Origin: Prevotella melaninogenica
Lineage (GTDB): Bacteria; Bacteroidota; Bacteroidia; Bacteroidales; Bacteroidaceae
DNA: 64,000 nucleotides
NCBI RefSeq assembly: GCF_013267595.1
Contig: NZ_CP054011.1
Location: 186,001 to 250,000, forward strand
Reading direction: 5' to 3'
Below, one piece after another: positions 18,136-27,327 of the stretch. The notes under the pieces are model-generated. The model searched no databases and had not been told where the DNA came from. It was given only the letters and a program-made list of their open reading frames with translations. The position numbers were made by a program, and so were the translations under genes. How positions within the stretch are numbered: position 1 is the stretch's first letter; each line of letters opens with the position of its first letter.

Positions 18136-18980
18136 GGCAATCGCTTATAATATAGGTGAATAATCGGAGCAAAGAGATAGGCTATTGGGGCAGAAAACTT
18201 TGCCCACCAAGGTTTATAAGTCCTGACCTTCCGTATAGCAAGTTTCAATAGAATATTGGCTGCATTAGCTGGTGTGTATGCAGGTAAGTGCTTGTATTGT
18301 TCGTTGACATCTGACATCGCTGTGTGAACCAAGGGTAAATAAGCTATCTGCACGTGAACACCTAACGGCGCAAACTCGCTGTCTGCCGTTTCGCACCATG
18401 TGTTTGCTGCACTTTTTGAGGCATGATAAGCCGACCAGCCTGGTGCCATTGGGTAGAGTGTACTCACTGATGAAGAATAGATGATACGCCCTTTGCTTGC
18501 CTTCAAGGCAGGTAAGATAGCTAATGAAAGCGCGACCAAAGAACGATAGTTGAGGTCCATCGTACGGTCATAGTCGTGTAGGCGGTCCTGCGCATCATTA
18601 ATCTTGCGATGGATAGATTTACCGGCATTGCAAAAGAAGTAATCTAACCGTGGTAGTGTTTCCCTTAGTTTTTGGCAAAGCTGTTCCAACTTTTCCCTGT
18701 CTCTTAGGTCTATTGCGCAGTAGTCTGCACTGCTACCCATTTGCTTAGCTTTGGCACATAAGAATCGTAAGTCCGCTTCACTTCGAGCAATGAGGAAGAC
18801 ATTTGCACCTGCATTGATTATTTTTTCGGTTAATGCTCTCCCTATTCCATGCGATGCACCCGTCACAAGTACCCACTTCCTATAGAAGTGTTCTCTTGTA
18901 ATATCAGGTGAAAGACTTATGGTAGGGTAAGCCAATGCACCTCCGATAGCTATTATCTTTTTTCTAAGAGACGTCATCAT
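18132..18980 (-). CDS. Short-chain dehydrogenase/reductase (SDR)
   Basis: A classical SDR of 282 residues with the cofactor motif TGASHGIG (about 40-47), an NAG strand end (FFCNAGKS), the catalytic Ser (YSSSVS) and YxxxK (YHASK). An N-terminal extension of about 30 residues precedes the Rossmann fold. The C-terminal 30 residues are hydrophobic with basic ends (FSAPIAYLFAPIIHLYYKR), suggesting membrane association. It probably reduces a lipid or other hydrophobic carbonyl, working with the adenylating enzyme whose start overlaps its stop. The family is secure; the substrate is unknown. Confidence 0.88.
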   Translation of the reverse strand: MMTSLRKKIIAIGGALAYPTISLSPDITREHFYRKWVLVTGASHGIGRALTEKIINAGANVFLIARSEADLRFLCAKAKQMGSSADYCAIDLRDREKLEQLCQKLRETLPRLDYFFCNAGKSIHRKINDAQDRLHDYDRTMDLNYRSLVALSLAILPALKASKGRIIYSSSVSTLYPMAPGWSAYHASKSAANTWCETADSEFAPLGVHVQIAYLPLVHTAMSDVNEQYKHLPAYTPANAANILLKLAIRKVRTYKPWWAKFSAPIAYLFAPIIHLYYKRLP

Positions 18981-19035
18981 AACTCTTTTCTAACAATCAG
19001 TAGTACTTGTTTTGATAACCTATAGCGATGTGATT

Positions 19036-19110
19036 AATGCTCCGCACATCATGTGTTAGGCATGAGCACCATGTGTGTTGGGCATCCGCACATCATGTGC
19101 TGAGTAATAA
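19036..19110. repeat. R3 array, copy 1: CGCAC...GTG units at 22-bp steps
   Basis: CGCAC/AGCAC/CGCAC begin at 19043, 19065 and 19087, exactly 22 bp apart, each followed by a near-complement (CATGTG, CATGTGTG, CATGTGC). Related arrays occur at about 34241 and 53018. The rest of 18981-19245 holds nothing recognisable. Confidence 0.75.
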
Positions 19111-19245
19111 CACAGCGGACGATAATGGGTAAAACGTTTTGTTCTTGTCGTTATAATAGGATCGTGTAAGGCACAAATATGAAGGTTATACAGTACAGTT
19201 CTGTTAGATTCCCATGCTACCTTATACTTTCTTTTCCCTATTTCT

Positions 19246-19971
19246 TTATATTATTTCCAACGTGAAATGCTGGTAATCACGTACGATAGTATAAAGGAAC
19301 TTCTCGTCAGCAGTATTGGTATCAGAGATGTTAAGGTGTGCTCGTACTTTCTCAGCAAGGGAAGCAATACGACGGTCACGCTCGTATCCGTACTCAGAAT
19401 TGAGGGTACGTTGGATGACATCAAGTTGGTTAAGAGAGAGGTCTTCAGCTTGTGGATAGACAGGTTTATACTTTCTATCAAGGTAAGAGAATTCGTCAAG
19501 TGAGACTTGAATCTTGCGATAATCGTTGAGTTGGATGACCATCGTTCCTGCTGCAAGGTCGCCAAGACGTTGTGAATTCTTAGAGATAAGAATGACAAGT
19601 GCCCCAACACCAGAGAAACCAAGGTCGACAAGTTGCAGAAGCCAACGCATAAAAAAGTCACCAATGCCCGGTGTTGTTCCGTCTTTCTTCACAACACGGA
19701 TATGCATCACCATCTTTCCAACACTTTGCCCATGGTTGAAAAGTTCCATAAGGAAGTGATAAAAGAGGGCAGGAAGGTAGACGGCTATTAGGAAGAATAA
19801 CACTTTCGTTATATAAAAAAAGTTTAACTCAGTTATCAGGAGCGACACACCAACCAGATAGCAGATAATTAGGAAGTCATCAATGATTTGTGCAACGATA
19901 CGCTCTCCTAAACTTGCCGGCGACTGACTTATCTGGACGTACTGACCTGTTATGATATTGGCTTCGGGCAT
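19246..19971 (-). CDS. RDD-family membrane protein
   Basis: Residues about 15-150 form an RDD domain: GERIVAQIIDDFLI (the R and DD of the name), two or three membrane spans, GQSVGKMVMHIRVV, then the last span and SQRLGDLAAGTMVI. The C-terminal 90 residues are soluble and charged. Start ATG 19971 is preferred over an upstream in-frame TTG, because that TTG lies inside the -7 box (20002-20009). It is divergent from the SpoIIM/MoxR/DUF58 operon; RDD proteins commonly neighbour such genes, so a shared envelope role is likely. The biochemical function is unknown. Confidence 0.85.
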   Translation of the reverse strand: MPEANIITGQYVQISQSPASLGERIVAQIIDDFLIICYLVGVSLLITELNFFYITKVLFFLIAVYLPALFYHFLMELFNHGQSVGKMVMHIRVVKKDGTTPGIGDFFMRWLLQLVDLGFSGVGALVILISKNSQRLGDLAAGTMVIQLNDYRKIQVSLDEFSYLDRKYKPVYPQAEDLSLNQLDVIQRTLNSEYGYERDRRIASLAEKVRAHLNISDTNTADEKFLYTIVRDYQHFTLEII

Positions 19972-19998
19972 TTTCTTGATAATTAAATGTTGTTTCTG

Positions 19999-20029
19999 TT
20001 GCAAATGTAAGAAAAAAACTCTAAATTTG
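19999..20029 (+). promoter_or_regulatory. Divergent promoter region: SpoIIM operon (+) and RDD gene (-)
   Basis: Rightward: TTG (19999-20001), 20 bp, TAAATTTG (20022-20029). Leftward: TACATTTG on the minus strand (20002-20009) serves the RDD gene. The two promoters overlap, so occupancy of one may affect the other. Confidence 0.6.
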
Positions 20030-20072
20030 TTGCGTAAATGATAATAATGTGTAAATTACGTGTGGACTTTGC

Positions 20073-21053
20073 ATGAAAGAGATTCTTTTCATACGCAATA
20101 ATATTGAGAAGTGGCGGGCAATGGAAGGCATGATAGATAATGTCAAATTTGAGATGCCTGACCAGTTGGCTGATGCTTATACTGAGCTTACAGCCGACCT
20201 CGCTTTTGCACAGACACATTATCCTCATTCACGTATTACCATCTATCTCAACAAACTTGCTTCTGCACTTCATAATGAAATCTACCGTAATAAACGGGAG
20301 AAGTGGTCGCGTTTGGTGACTTTCTGGACGCAGGAGGTGCCTGACGTGATGTGGAAAGAGCGTAAGTTGCTGCTTCTGTCATTCATTATTTTTATGGTGA
20401 GTGTACTGATTGGTGTTGTTTCTACCTTAGGAGACGAGTCCTTCCCACGCTTGATACTTGGCGACGGCTATATGGATATGACCCTTGAGAATATAGCGAA
20501 GGGTGAGCCGATGGGCGTATATGGCACTGAAGAAGAGGGAGGAATGTTTATTGGTATTACGCTGAACAATATCATGGTATCGTTTAATGTGTTTGTTTCG
20601 GGCGTATTGACAAGCTTTATGTCAGGCTTTCTTTTATTCCGAAATGGTATCATGGTAGGGTGTTTTGATACTTTCTTTTATCAGCATGGATTATTAGGCG
20701 AAAGTCTTTTAGCCACGATGTTACACGGTACGTTGGAACTTTCAGCAATCATTGTGGCAGGTGCTGCAGGCTTGGCAATTGGTAATGGTTGGTTATTCCC
20801 AGGTACCTACTCGCGTTTGGTCAGCTTTCAGCGAGGTGCAAAGAGGGGAATGAAGATAGTTGTCGGAACAGTACCCATCTTTATTATGGCTGGTTTTATC
20901 GAAGGATTCATTACTCGTCATACAGAGTTGAATAACTTTATCCGCATTGGTATTATACTTGTATCATTGGCGTTTGTCGTGTATTATTTTATTTACTTAC
21001 CTTATAAGCGTAATTATCATTTAGAAAATGCAAATAGAAAGACCAAAGATTGA
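20073..21053 (+). CDS. SpoIIM-like (DUF95) integral membrane protein
   Basis: This 326-residue protein has an N-terminal soluble helical part (about 1-105) and five or six membrane spans. The SpoIIM/DUF95 core is visible in NNIMVSFNVFVSGVLTS and in the FRNGIMVG...HGTLELSAIIVAGAAGL region (about 185-240). In sporulating Firmicutes SpoIIM takes part in engulfment; Bacteroidota do not sporulate, and here the family sits in a MoxR/DUF58 operon of unknown envelope function. First gene of a six-gene rightward operon; its end overlaps the next start by 26 bases. Confidence 0.85.
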   Translation: MKEILFIRNNIEKWRAMEGMIDNVKFEMPDQLADAYTELTADLAFAQTHYPHSRITIYLNKLASALHNEIYRNKREKWSRLVTFWTQEVPDVMWKERKLLLLSFIIFMVSVLIGVVSTLGDESFPRLILGDGYMDMTLENIAKGEPMGVYGTEEEGGMFIGITLNNIMVSFNVFVSGVLTSFMSGFLLFRNGIMVGCFDTFFYQHGLLGESLLATMLHGTLELSAIIVAGAAGLAIGNGWLFPGTYSRLVSFQRGAKRGMKIVVGTVPIFIMAGFIEGFITRHTELNNFIRIGIILVSLAFVVYYFIYLPYKRNYHLENANRKTKD

Positions 21054-22020
21054 ACTTTATCAAGTTCGTAGTTTCGGCGAGAAGTTCTCAGCGATTTTTG
21101 AGTTTATTCGTGAGAACTTTAAGTTTTTGTTGCGTGCATGTACCTATCTACTCTTGCCGCTTTGTTTGGTACAAGGCTTCGCTATGGAGATGATGATGAA
21201 GGTCTTAGCACCTTATTATACCAATACCTTCGATATGGGGGAGGATGTAGACGTGGCACAGGGGATGCTCCTTAGATTAGGTGCTTCGTACGTGGGATAT
21301 GGTATTTGTCTGCTGATAGGTTCTACCTTGTTGGCTGGAATCTGCTATAGTATGGTGAAATACTATCATAAAAGTCCAAATAGACTTCGTAATACGACAC
21401 TGAGCGACTTAAAACCTATAATCATTCAGGTGATTAAACGCTCGTTGTTAATGACCGTGGTTCTCGTGGCTCTGTTTATCGTAGTTTTGGTTCTTATCAT
21501 TTCTTTTGCTGCAATCACAAGTGCACCGATACTGGCCGTTATACCAATTCTTGCGTTAGTAGTATGCTGTTTGCCTGTTTCTATGGCGTTACCTGTCTAT
21601 GTTTTTGAAGATGAGGAAACGTTGTTTAGCTCAATAACTCGTGGCTTAAAACTTGGCTTCCATTCATTCTGGTCATTGTTTGGCTTGATGTTTGTGATAG
21701 GATTCTTGACTAATATCCTGTCTTCATTCACATCAATTCCTTGGTATATATTGACGGTTGTGAAGTCAGTTTTGCTGGCTACTGATACTACTCAAAGCTC
21801 TTTTGCAACAAGTCCTGTCTATAGCTTCCTTGTTTATTTGTCATCTGTATTTATGAACTTTGGTATGTATATAACGATGACAATCTCAACCTTCGCCTTA
21901 GCTTTTCACTATGGAAGCATCGCAGAGGAGGAAGATGGTTTCTCTGTAGAGGACGACATACAGCACTTTGAAGAGTTAGCAGAGAAAGATACTGACATTG
22001 ATAACTTTGATAAACTTTGA
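21028..22020 (+). CDS. Multi-span membrane protein of the MoxR/DUF58 operon
   Basis: A 330-residue protein with about six hydrophobic spans (near residues 35-55, 85-110, 140-165, 165-190, 210-240 and 265-295) and an acidic C-terminal tail. No catalytic motif is seen. ATG 21028 overlaps the SpoIIM gene by 26 bases, indicating coupled translation. Proteins of this type occupy this operon position in related bacteria. Function unknown. Confidence 0.75.
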   Translation: MQIERPKIELYQVRSFGEKFSAIFEFIRENFKFLLRACTYLLLPLCLVQGFAMEMMMKVLAPYYTNTFDMGEDVDVAQGMLLRLGASYVGYGICLLIGSTLLAGICYSMVKYYHKSPNRLRNTTLSDLKPIIIQVIKRSLLMTVVLVALFIVVLVLIISFAAITSAPILAVIPILALVVCCLPVSMALPVYVFEDEETLFSSITRGLKLGFHSFWSLFGLMFVIGFLTNILSSFTSIPWYILTVVKSVLLATDTTQSSFATSPVYSFLVYLSSVFMNFGMYITMTISTFALAFHYGSIAEEEDGFSVEDDIQHFEELAEKDTDIDNFDKL

Positions 22021-22032
22021 TAAAACGGTTCT

Positions 22033-22644
22033 ATGTTACAGCCATTAAGTGATACTTTGTCGTGTGATTCAGCGTTACTTCATCAGTATCGTGCTGATGA
22101 AGCGTACAACTATGCGCGAGAGTTACAGGCACCTGAACTTGATTGGTGGGATTGGCTGATGTCAAAGATAGGTGAGTTCCTCTCTGATTTATTTAGTATT
22201 CAGAGTAAGGGGGACTTCCGTATCGTGATATACATTGTTATTGCACTTGCTTTTATTGCTCTAATCGCTTTCATTTTGTACCGTTATCAATTCAAACTCT
22301 TTGGTAGAGCGGGTAAGGTGACAAATGAAAATGATGAAGAAGATAATATCTATGGCGTTGACTTTGATGCTGTTTATGCCAAAGCAATGGCACAGAAGGA
22401 TTATTATAAGGCTGTTCGAATTGTCTATCTGCGTACACTTCGTTGGTTATCAGATGGTAATAAGATTAGTTGGCAGCTCTATAAGACGCCAACTCAATAC
22501 ACTCGTGAGTTCCTATCAGTAGAATTTGAAAGAATGACTACAGCTTTTATGCGTGTAAGATATGGTAATTATCAAGCGTCTGAAGAACTCGTAGAACTAC
22601 TGTTAGACTTAGAAAGCAAGATAAAGAAAGGAGGTAAGGAATGA
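22033..22644 (+). CDS. DUF4129 domain membrane protein
   Basis: A 203-residue protein with one clear transmembrane span (about 66-88) and a C-terminal cytoplasmic DUF4129-like domain (AMAQKDYYKAVRIVYLRTLR, then TPTQYTREF). No signal peptide is obvious; the N-terminus is short and acidic. DUF4129 proteins sit next to DUF4350, MoxR and DUF58 genes in many phyla. It overlaps the next gene by 4 bases. Confidence 0.82.
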   Translation: MLQPLSDTLSCDSALLHQYRADEAYNYARELQAPELDWWDWLMSKIGEFLSDLFSIQSKGDFRIVIYIVIALAFIALIAFILYRYQFKLFGRAGKVTNENDEEDNIYGVDFDAVYAKAMAQKDYYKAVRIVYLRTLRWLSDGNKISWQLYKTPTQYTREFLSVEFERMTTAFMRVRYGNYQASEELVELLLDLESKIKKGGKE

Positions 22645-23891
22645 ACAAGCGCTTTTGGTTCTTCGTAGCAGGCTTCCTTGTCTTTGTCTTTCTATTAGAG
22701 TGGAATGTGCCTTCAAAGTTTGTTTGGGAGCCTACCTTTAATCATTACGATAAGCAACCATTTGGTTGTGCGGTGTTCGACTCACTGATGGAGAAGTCTG
22801 TTCCTGCAGGATATGAGGTGACAAAGAAAACAATAGCACAGTTGGAACGTGATGGATATGGTAAGAAACCGCATGCCTTCTTAATTCAAACAGACCGTTT
22901 TAGCCCTTCTGCAACGGATATCCGTTCGTTGGATAGACTGTTGAAAGCTGGTAATAAAGTCTTCATTGCAACGTCTGATATTGAACCTGATTCTCTATAT
23001 CCTGATTTGCAGGTAGCTATTAATGGGCAATATGGGTTCTCTCCTATGGAGGTTAAGTCCTCAATTGCGAATCAGTCAATTCCTTATGATACCTTAGTCT
23101 GGTCTCATCAGTTGCCTTATCAGGAGAAAGAATACGCGGTCTATGCCGCGATGGCAGGTAATAATGTTACAATAGAAGGAAAGGCTGCGTGCGATACTTT
23201 GGTTAGTTGTTGGCTTTCAGAGGAGGAAATTGATTCTACAGATGGCTATTGGTTGGCACATATGGTTAGAGTGAAGCGAGGAAAGGGTGAACTCTTTGTA
23301 TCTTGTGATCCATTGTTGATGACCAATTATGGTATCCTTGATACGCAGACAAATGGATTCATCTTCCGTTTGATGTCTCAATTCCGTGGCTTGCCAATCA
23401 TTCGTACTGAGGCATACGGACCTGAAACAGAATATGAAACGGATACTCCACTGCGCTTTTGGCTACAAAACGAGCCTCTCCGATGGGCTATCTATCTCAC
23501 CTTAGGAGGCTTATTACTCTTCTGTATGTTCTATGCGCGTAGACGACAACGCGTTATCCCGGTGGTAGAGGAACCAGCAAATCGTTCGTTGGAGTTCGTG
23601 AAGTTGATAGGTACTCTTTATCATCAGAAGCATATTAATCGTGACTTGCTGCAGAAAAAGTATAGTTACTTTGGCGAGACCTTACGTCGTATGACGATGA
23701 TAGATGTCGAAGATGTTGAGTCAAGGAAGGAGAATATAGCACAGATAGCCATTCGAACGGGAATGTCAGAGGCTGAAGTACGAATGATATTTGACCGTGT
23801 CGATCGTTATTTGCAGGGTGATGATGAACTAAAAGATGCTGCTTTGCGAAAGGCAATAGACGGTATGGATATGATAATCAATAAGCTATAA
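22641..23891 (+). CDS. DUF4350 domain membrane protein
   Basis: A 416-residue protein with an N-terminal membrane anchor (about 5-22), a large extracytoplasmic DUF4350 domain, a second span near 275-297 (RWAIYLTLGGLLLFCMFYA) and a cytoplasmic tail. The domain start contains the diagnostic NHYDKQPFGCAVFDSLM. DUF4350 has a glutamine-amidotransferase-like fold in predictions, but no catalytic Cys/His pair is evident. It is coupled to DUF4129 upstream and followed 5 bases later by moxR. Confidence 0.82.
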   Translation: MNKRFWFFVAGFLVFVFLLEWNVPSKFVWEPTFNHYDKQPFGCAVFDSLMEKSVPAGYEVTKKTIAQLERDGYGKKPHAFLIQTDRFSPSATDIRSLDRLLKAGNKVFIATSDIEPDSLYPDLQVAINGQYGFSPMEVKSSIANQSIPYDTLVWSHQLPYQEKEYAVYAAMAGNNVTIEGKAACDTLVSCWLSEEEIDSTDGYWLAHMVRVKRGKGELFVSCDPLLMTNYGILDTQTNGFIFRLMSQFRGLPIIRTEAYGPETEYETDTPLRFWLQNEPLRWAIYLTLGGLLLFCMFYARRRQRVIPVVEEPANRSLEFVKLIGTLYHQKHINRDLLQKKYSYFGETLRRMTMIDVEDVESRKENIAQIAIRTGMSEAEVRMIFDRVDRYLQGDDELKDAALRKAIDGMDMIINKL

Positions 23892-23896
23892 ACGCT

Positions 23897-24919
23897 ATGG
23901 ATGAGCAAAAGAACAATGTAATTGAAGAGCAAACAATAAATAAGATGGAAGAGTATAAAGAAGAAAGAACCGACCTTGCTGCATTCAGTGAAAAAGTGAT
24001 GCAGTTGCGAGGAGAGATAAATAAGGTTGTTGTTGGGCAGCAGGAGGCAGTTGCCTTGTTGTTAACAGCGATTCTTGCAGATGGTCATGTGCTGATAGAA
24101 GGTGTGCCTGGTGTTGCTAAGACCTTGTTGGCACGTCTGTTGTCTCGCCTGATTGATGCGCGTTTTAGTCGTATTCAGTTCACGCCAGACCTCATGCCAA
24201 GTGATGTACTCGGTACGACAGTCTTCAATATGAAGACCTCTGAGTTCGACTTCCATGAAGGTCCTGTGTTCTCTGATCTCGTCCTTGTCGATGAAATCAA
24301 CCGTGCTCCTGCAAAAACACAGGCAGCTCTTTTCGAGGTAATGGAGGAACGTCAGGTGACGATTGATGGTACAACTCGTCGTATGAGCGATGTTTATACA
24401 ATCATTGCGACGCAGAATCCAGTAGAACAGGAAGGTACTTATCGTCTACCAGAGGCGCAACTCGACCGTTTCCTCTTTAAGATAAGTATGGGTTATCCTT
24501 CTGTTGATGAGGAAATGAATATCCTTAAGCGTCATCAGGAGAAGCGAAACCTCATCAAGTTGGAAGATGTTAAGCCAATACTTACCATTGACGAACTTCT
24601 GCAGATGCGCAAGAAACTCGATACGGTATTCATTGAGGAGAGCCTTTTACGCTATATTGCAAACATCGTACAGCAGACTCGTACCTCAAAGGCTGTCTAT
24701 CTCGGTGCCAGTCCACGTGCTTCTGTTGCTATGCTCAATGCTGCTAAGGCTTCAGCTTTGTTGGGTGGTCGCGACTTTGTAACACCCGAAGATATCAAGT
24801 TTGTTACGCCAAGTATTCTTCAACATCGTCTTATCCTTACTGCTGAGGCTGAAATGGAGGGATATACCCCATTGAAGGTTGCACAGAAGTTGATTGACAA
24901 GGTCGAAGTACCTAAGTAA
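23897..24919 (+). CDS. MoxR-family AAA+ ATPase
   Basis: This 340-residue AAA+ protein has Walker A GVPGVAKT (69-76), Walker B LVLVDEIN (128-135), sensor 1 IIATQNP, and the arginine region RLPEAQLDRFLFK typical of MoxR. MoxR ATPases act as chaperones that mature or remodel partner proteins, often von Willebrand A-domain proteins or the adjacent DUF58 protein. It lies in the centre of the operon, 5 bases after DUF4350 and 39 bases before DUF58. The N-terminal 25 residues are a charged extension; Met17 is an alternative start. Confidence 0.92.
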   Translation: MDEQKNNVIEEQTINKMEEYKEERTDLAAFSEKVMQLRGEINKVVVGQQEAVALLLTAILADGHVLIEGVPGVAKTLLARLLSRLIDARFSRIQFTPDLMPSDVLGTTVFNMKTSEFDFHEGPVFSDLVLVDEINRAPAKTQAALFEVMEERQVTIDGTTRRMSDVYTIIATQNPVEQEGTYRLPEAQLDRFLFKISMGYPSVDEEMNILKRHQEKRNLIKLEDVKPILTIDELLQMRKKLDTVFIEESLLRYIANIVQQTRTSKAVYLGASPRASVAMLNAAKASALLGGRDFVTPEDIKFVTPSILQHRLILTAEAEMEGYTPLKVAQKLIDKVEVPK

Positions 24920-24958
24920 TGAGGTTAGCCGAGAAGCACTCAAATAAATAAAGACGAA

Positions 24959-26272
24959 ATGTTCCTTACTAAAAGGTTTTATTTTATATTAGCAAGCCTT
25001 ACACTGCTCGCAGGCTTTGGTTATGTGTTCCCACAGCTTTTCATGGTTGCAAAGATACTTCTCTTTATCTTTGCTGCTATGGTTGTGTTCGATGCTGTTA
25101 TGCTCTATCATCGTCGTGGAATAATAGCGAAGCGAACCTGTTCAGAACGTTTCTCTAATGGTGATAAGAATGTTGTCAAGATAAGTCTGGAAAGTAAGTA
25201 CTCCTTTCCTGTATGGCTGACGGTAATAGATGAGGCTCCAGAGGTGTTCCAACGGAGAGACATAAGCTATAAGAGTCATCTAACAGCGATGGGTAAGAAT
25301 ACGATTCGTTATACGCTCAGACCAATGAAGCGTGGCGTCTACTCCTTTGGTAAGATTCGTTGCTTCACACGTACAGTCTTAGGACTTGTCGAACGTCGTT
25401 ATACGTTGGGTAACGCAGAAGACGTTAAGGTCTATCCTTCTTATATGATGCTGAATCGCTATGAACTTCTTGCGATAAGCAATAACCTCACTGAGATGGG
25501 TATAAAGCGTATACGTCGGGCAGGTAACAACACTGAGTTTGAGCAGATAAAAGACTATGTAAAAGGCGATGAATACCGAAGTATAAACTGGAAGGCAAGT
25601 GCACGTCGCAATCAGTTGATGGTGAATGTCTATCGTGATGAGCGCTCTCAGCAGATATTCTCGGTTATTGATAAGGGACGTGTTATGCAGCAATCGTTCC
25701 GTGGAATGACGCTTCTCGACTATAGTATCAATGCTTCTTTGGTGTTGTCATACGTTGCCATGCGCCGTGATGATAAGGCTGGCTTGATAACCTTTGCAGA
25801 TAGAATGGACACGTTTGTTGCTCCTTCGAAGCAAACTGGTCAGATGCAACTTCTCTTAGAGTCACTTTATGCACAAGAAACCAAGTTTGGTGAAAGTGAT
25901 TTTAGTAGTTTGTGTGCCAATGTACATAAACAAGTTAGCAAGCGAAGTCTGTTCGTTATTTACACAAACTTCTCTGGTATGACTGCTCTCAATCGTCAGT
26001 TGGCTTACTTGAAGTTGCTTAGTCAGTGGCATCGTGTGCTCGTTGTCTTTTTTGAAGATGCAGAGATGAATGATTATATTCGTTCTCCGAAGCACTCAAC
26101 AGAGGAATATTACCAGCATGTTATTGCTGAGAAGTTTGCTAATGAAAAGCGTTTGATTGTATCAACACTGCGTCAGCATGGTATCTATAGTGTTTTGACA
26201 ACGCCAGACAAACTCAGTATTGATGTTATCAATAAATACTTGGAAATGAAGCAAAGACAAATCTTAACATAG
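24959..26272 (+). CDS. DUF58 domain protein
   Basis: This 437-residue protein has two N-terminal membrane spans (about 5-25 and 28-48), an extracytoplasmic-type beta region, and a cytoplasmic DUF58 domain. The hallmark is the RxYxxGDxxRxIxWKAxAR motif, here DYVKGDEYRSINWKASARR (about 199-217), followed by a vWA-like fold with FSVIDKGR in place of a full MIDAS DxSxS. It is the presumed partner of the MoxR ATPase. Last gene of the operon, followed by a terminator. Confidence 0.88.
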   Translation: MFLTKRFYFILASLTLLAGFGYVFPQLFMVAKILLFIFAAMVVFDAVMLYHRRGIIAKRTCSERFSNGDKNVVKISLESKYSFPVWLTVIDEAPEVFQRRDISYKSHLTAMGKNTIRYTLRPMKRGVYSFGKIRCFTRTVLGLVERRYTLGNAEDVKVYPSYMMLNRYELLAISNNLTEMGIKRIRRAGNNTEFEQIKDYVKGDEYRSINWKASARRNQLMVNVYRDERSQQIFSVIDKGRVMQQSFRGMTLLDYSINASLVLSYVAMRRDDKAGLITFADRMDTFVAPSKQTGQMQLLLESLYAQETKFGESDFSSLCANVHKQVSKRSLFVIYTNFSGMTALNRQLAYLKLLSQWHRVLVVFFEDAEMNDYIRSPKHSTEEYYQHVIAEKFANEKRLIVSTLRQHGIYSVLTTPDKLSIDVINKYLEMKQRQILT

Positions 26273-26335
26273 TAAGTCTTACTCATTTTCTAACGGAGAA
26301 CGTAAAGTTTTGCTCTTCCAACACCTAAAACTAAT

Positions 26336-26371
26336 GGGCTGAGATCCGATTGTGGATTTCAGCCTTTATTG
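26336..26371 (+). terminator. Terminator of the MoxR/DUF58 operon
   Basis: GGCTGAGATCC and GGATTTCAGCC form a stem (one wobble) around a 6-base loop, followed by TTTATTGTTG. Confidence 0.7.
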
Positions 26372-26429
26372 TTGTTATGAATAGATGAGATGAGTTTACG
26401 TTTGACATTAGGTTTGTTATGATAGATAA

Positions 26430-26990
26430 TAATGGTAGAACCGAAATCGCTTGTTAAACAAAACCATAGCCAAGACCCTCAACTGTCTATCCTATTATCC
26501 TCCTCCAACACAGGAAATCTTTTTATTTTAAAACATCAAAAAGCGTAGATAAAGGCTTGAAAAATTATTACATAAATTTAGATAAGGCATCTATAAATAA
26601 GGATAAAAACATATATAAAAAGCAAGTTTGCAACTAACAGGTAATCAATTAGTTATAAAGAAGAATAAGAAAAGGTGCTTAATTGGACTTCAAAAGGGCG
26701 TTAATAAGGGTCTTAAAGGGCACCGCTTGCAAGCCAATTAGGCGTCTTTTAGAAGCTAAAAGAGCATGTGTTGGTTTTGAGCTACGTGAAAATAGTTTAC
26801 AAACACAGGTGATATGAGAATGAATTGTTTGTAGAAGACGGATAGACAGGCTTTCTATTTGCATTTTATCTTTTAGTTTATCCCCCTTTGTAAGACTATC
26901 TGCTTTGGTATAGTCATACCATGTAAGGGAATAAGTCATTATGCTATTTGCAATCTATAGCATTCAACGGAAGAACCTAATATGGTTATC
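26430..26990 (+). repeat. R1 interspersed repeat, copy 2
   Basis: Non-coding repeat homologous to the copy split by the IS element at 55.5-57.6 kb. The 22-bp array has units starting at 26674, 26696, 26718, 26740 and 26762. Similarity continues past the array to a CAACGGAAGAACC box near 26968, whose complement GGTTCTTCCGTT opens copy 4, hinting at terminal inverted repeats. Ends are approximate. The remainder of 26991-27257 shows no gene. Confidence 0.78.
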
Positions 26991-27259
26991 AGAAGTTCTA
27001 TTCGTTATAAATAGGTAGTGAGTAAAATGTATTGTGAGCTCGTAATAGAGAGGTTTACTATTCGTTAAAGTTTACTTTTAGAACTTTATCTATGGTGTTA
27101 ATTCAGTGTAAAGACGATAAAATCAGCCTGAATCGCCTGCTTGTGTTAATTGATAGGGCAGGAAGTTGTAGATTTATATATTGTAGTTTTGAATTCCTCT
27201 TATAGGTGTAAGTTAGTGTTTTTGGCTGTCTTTTGGTTTAAAATCATTATTATTAGGTA

Positions 27260-27290
27260 TTGTATTGTAATGTTGATTCTTATAACTTTG
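27260..27290 (+). promoter_or_regulatory. Promoter of the haem-acquisition operon
   Basis: TTG (27260-27262), 20-bp spacer, TAACTTTG (27283-27290), 37 bases before the first start codon. A Fur-like operator is not obvious. Confidence 0.65.
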
Positions 27291-27327
27291 CACTCGATTA
27301 GAATTTAATATAAACAGAATCAGTAAC

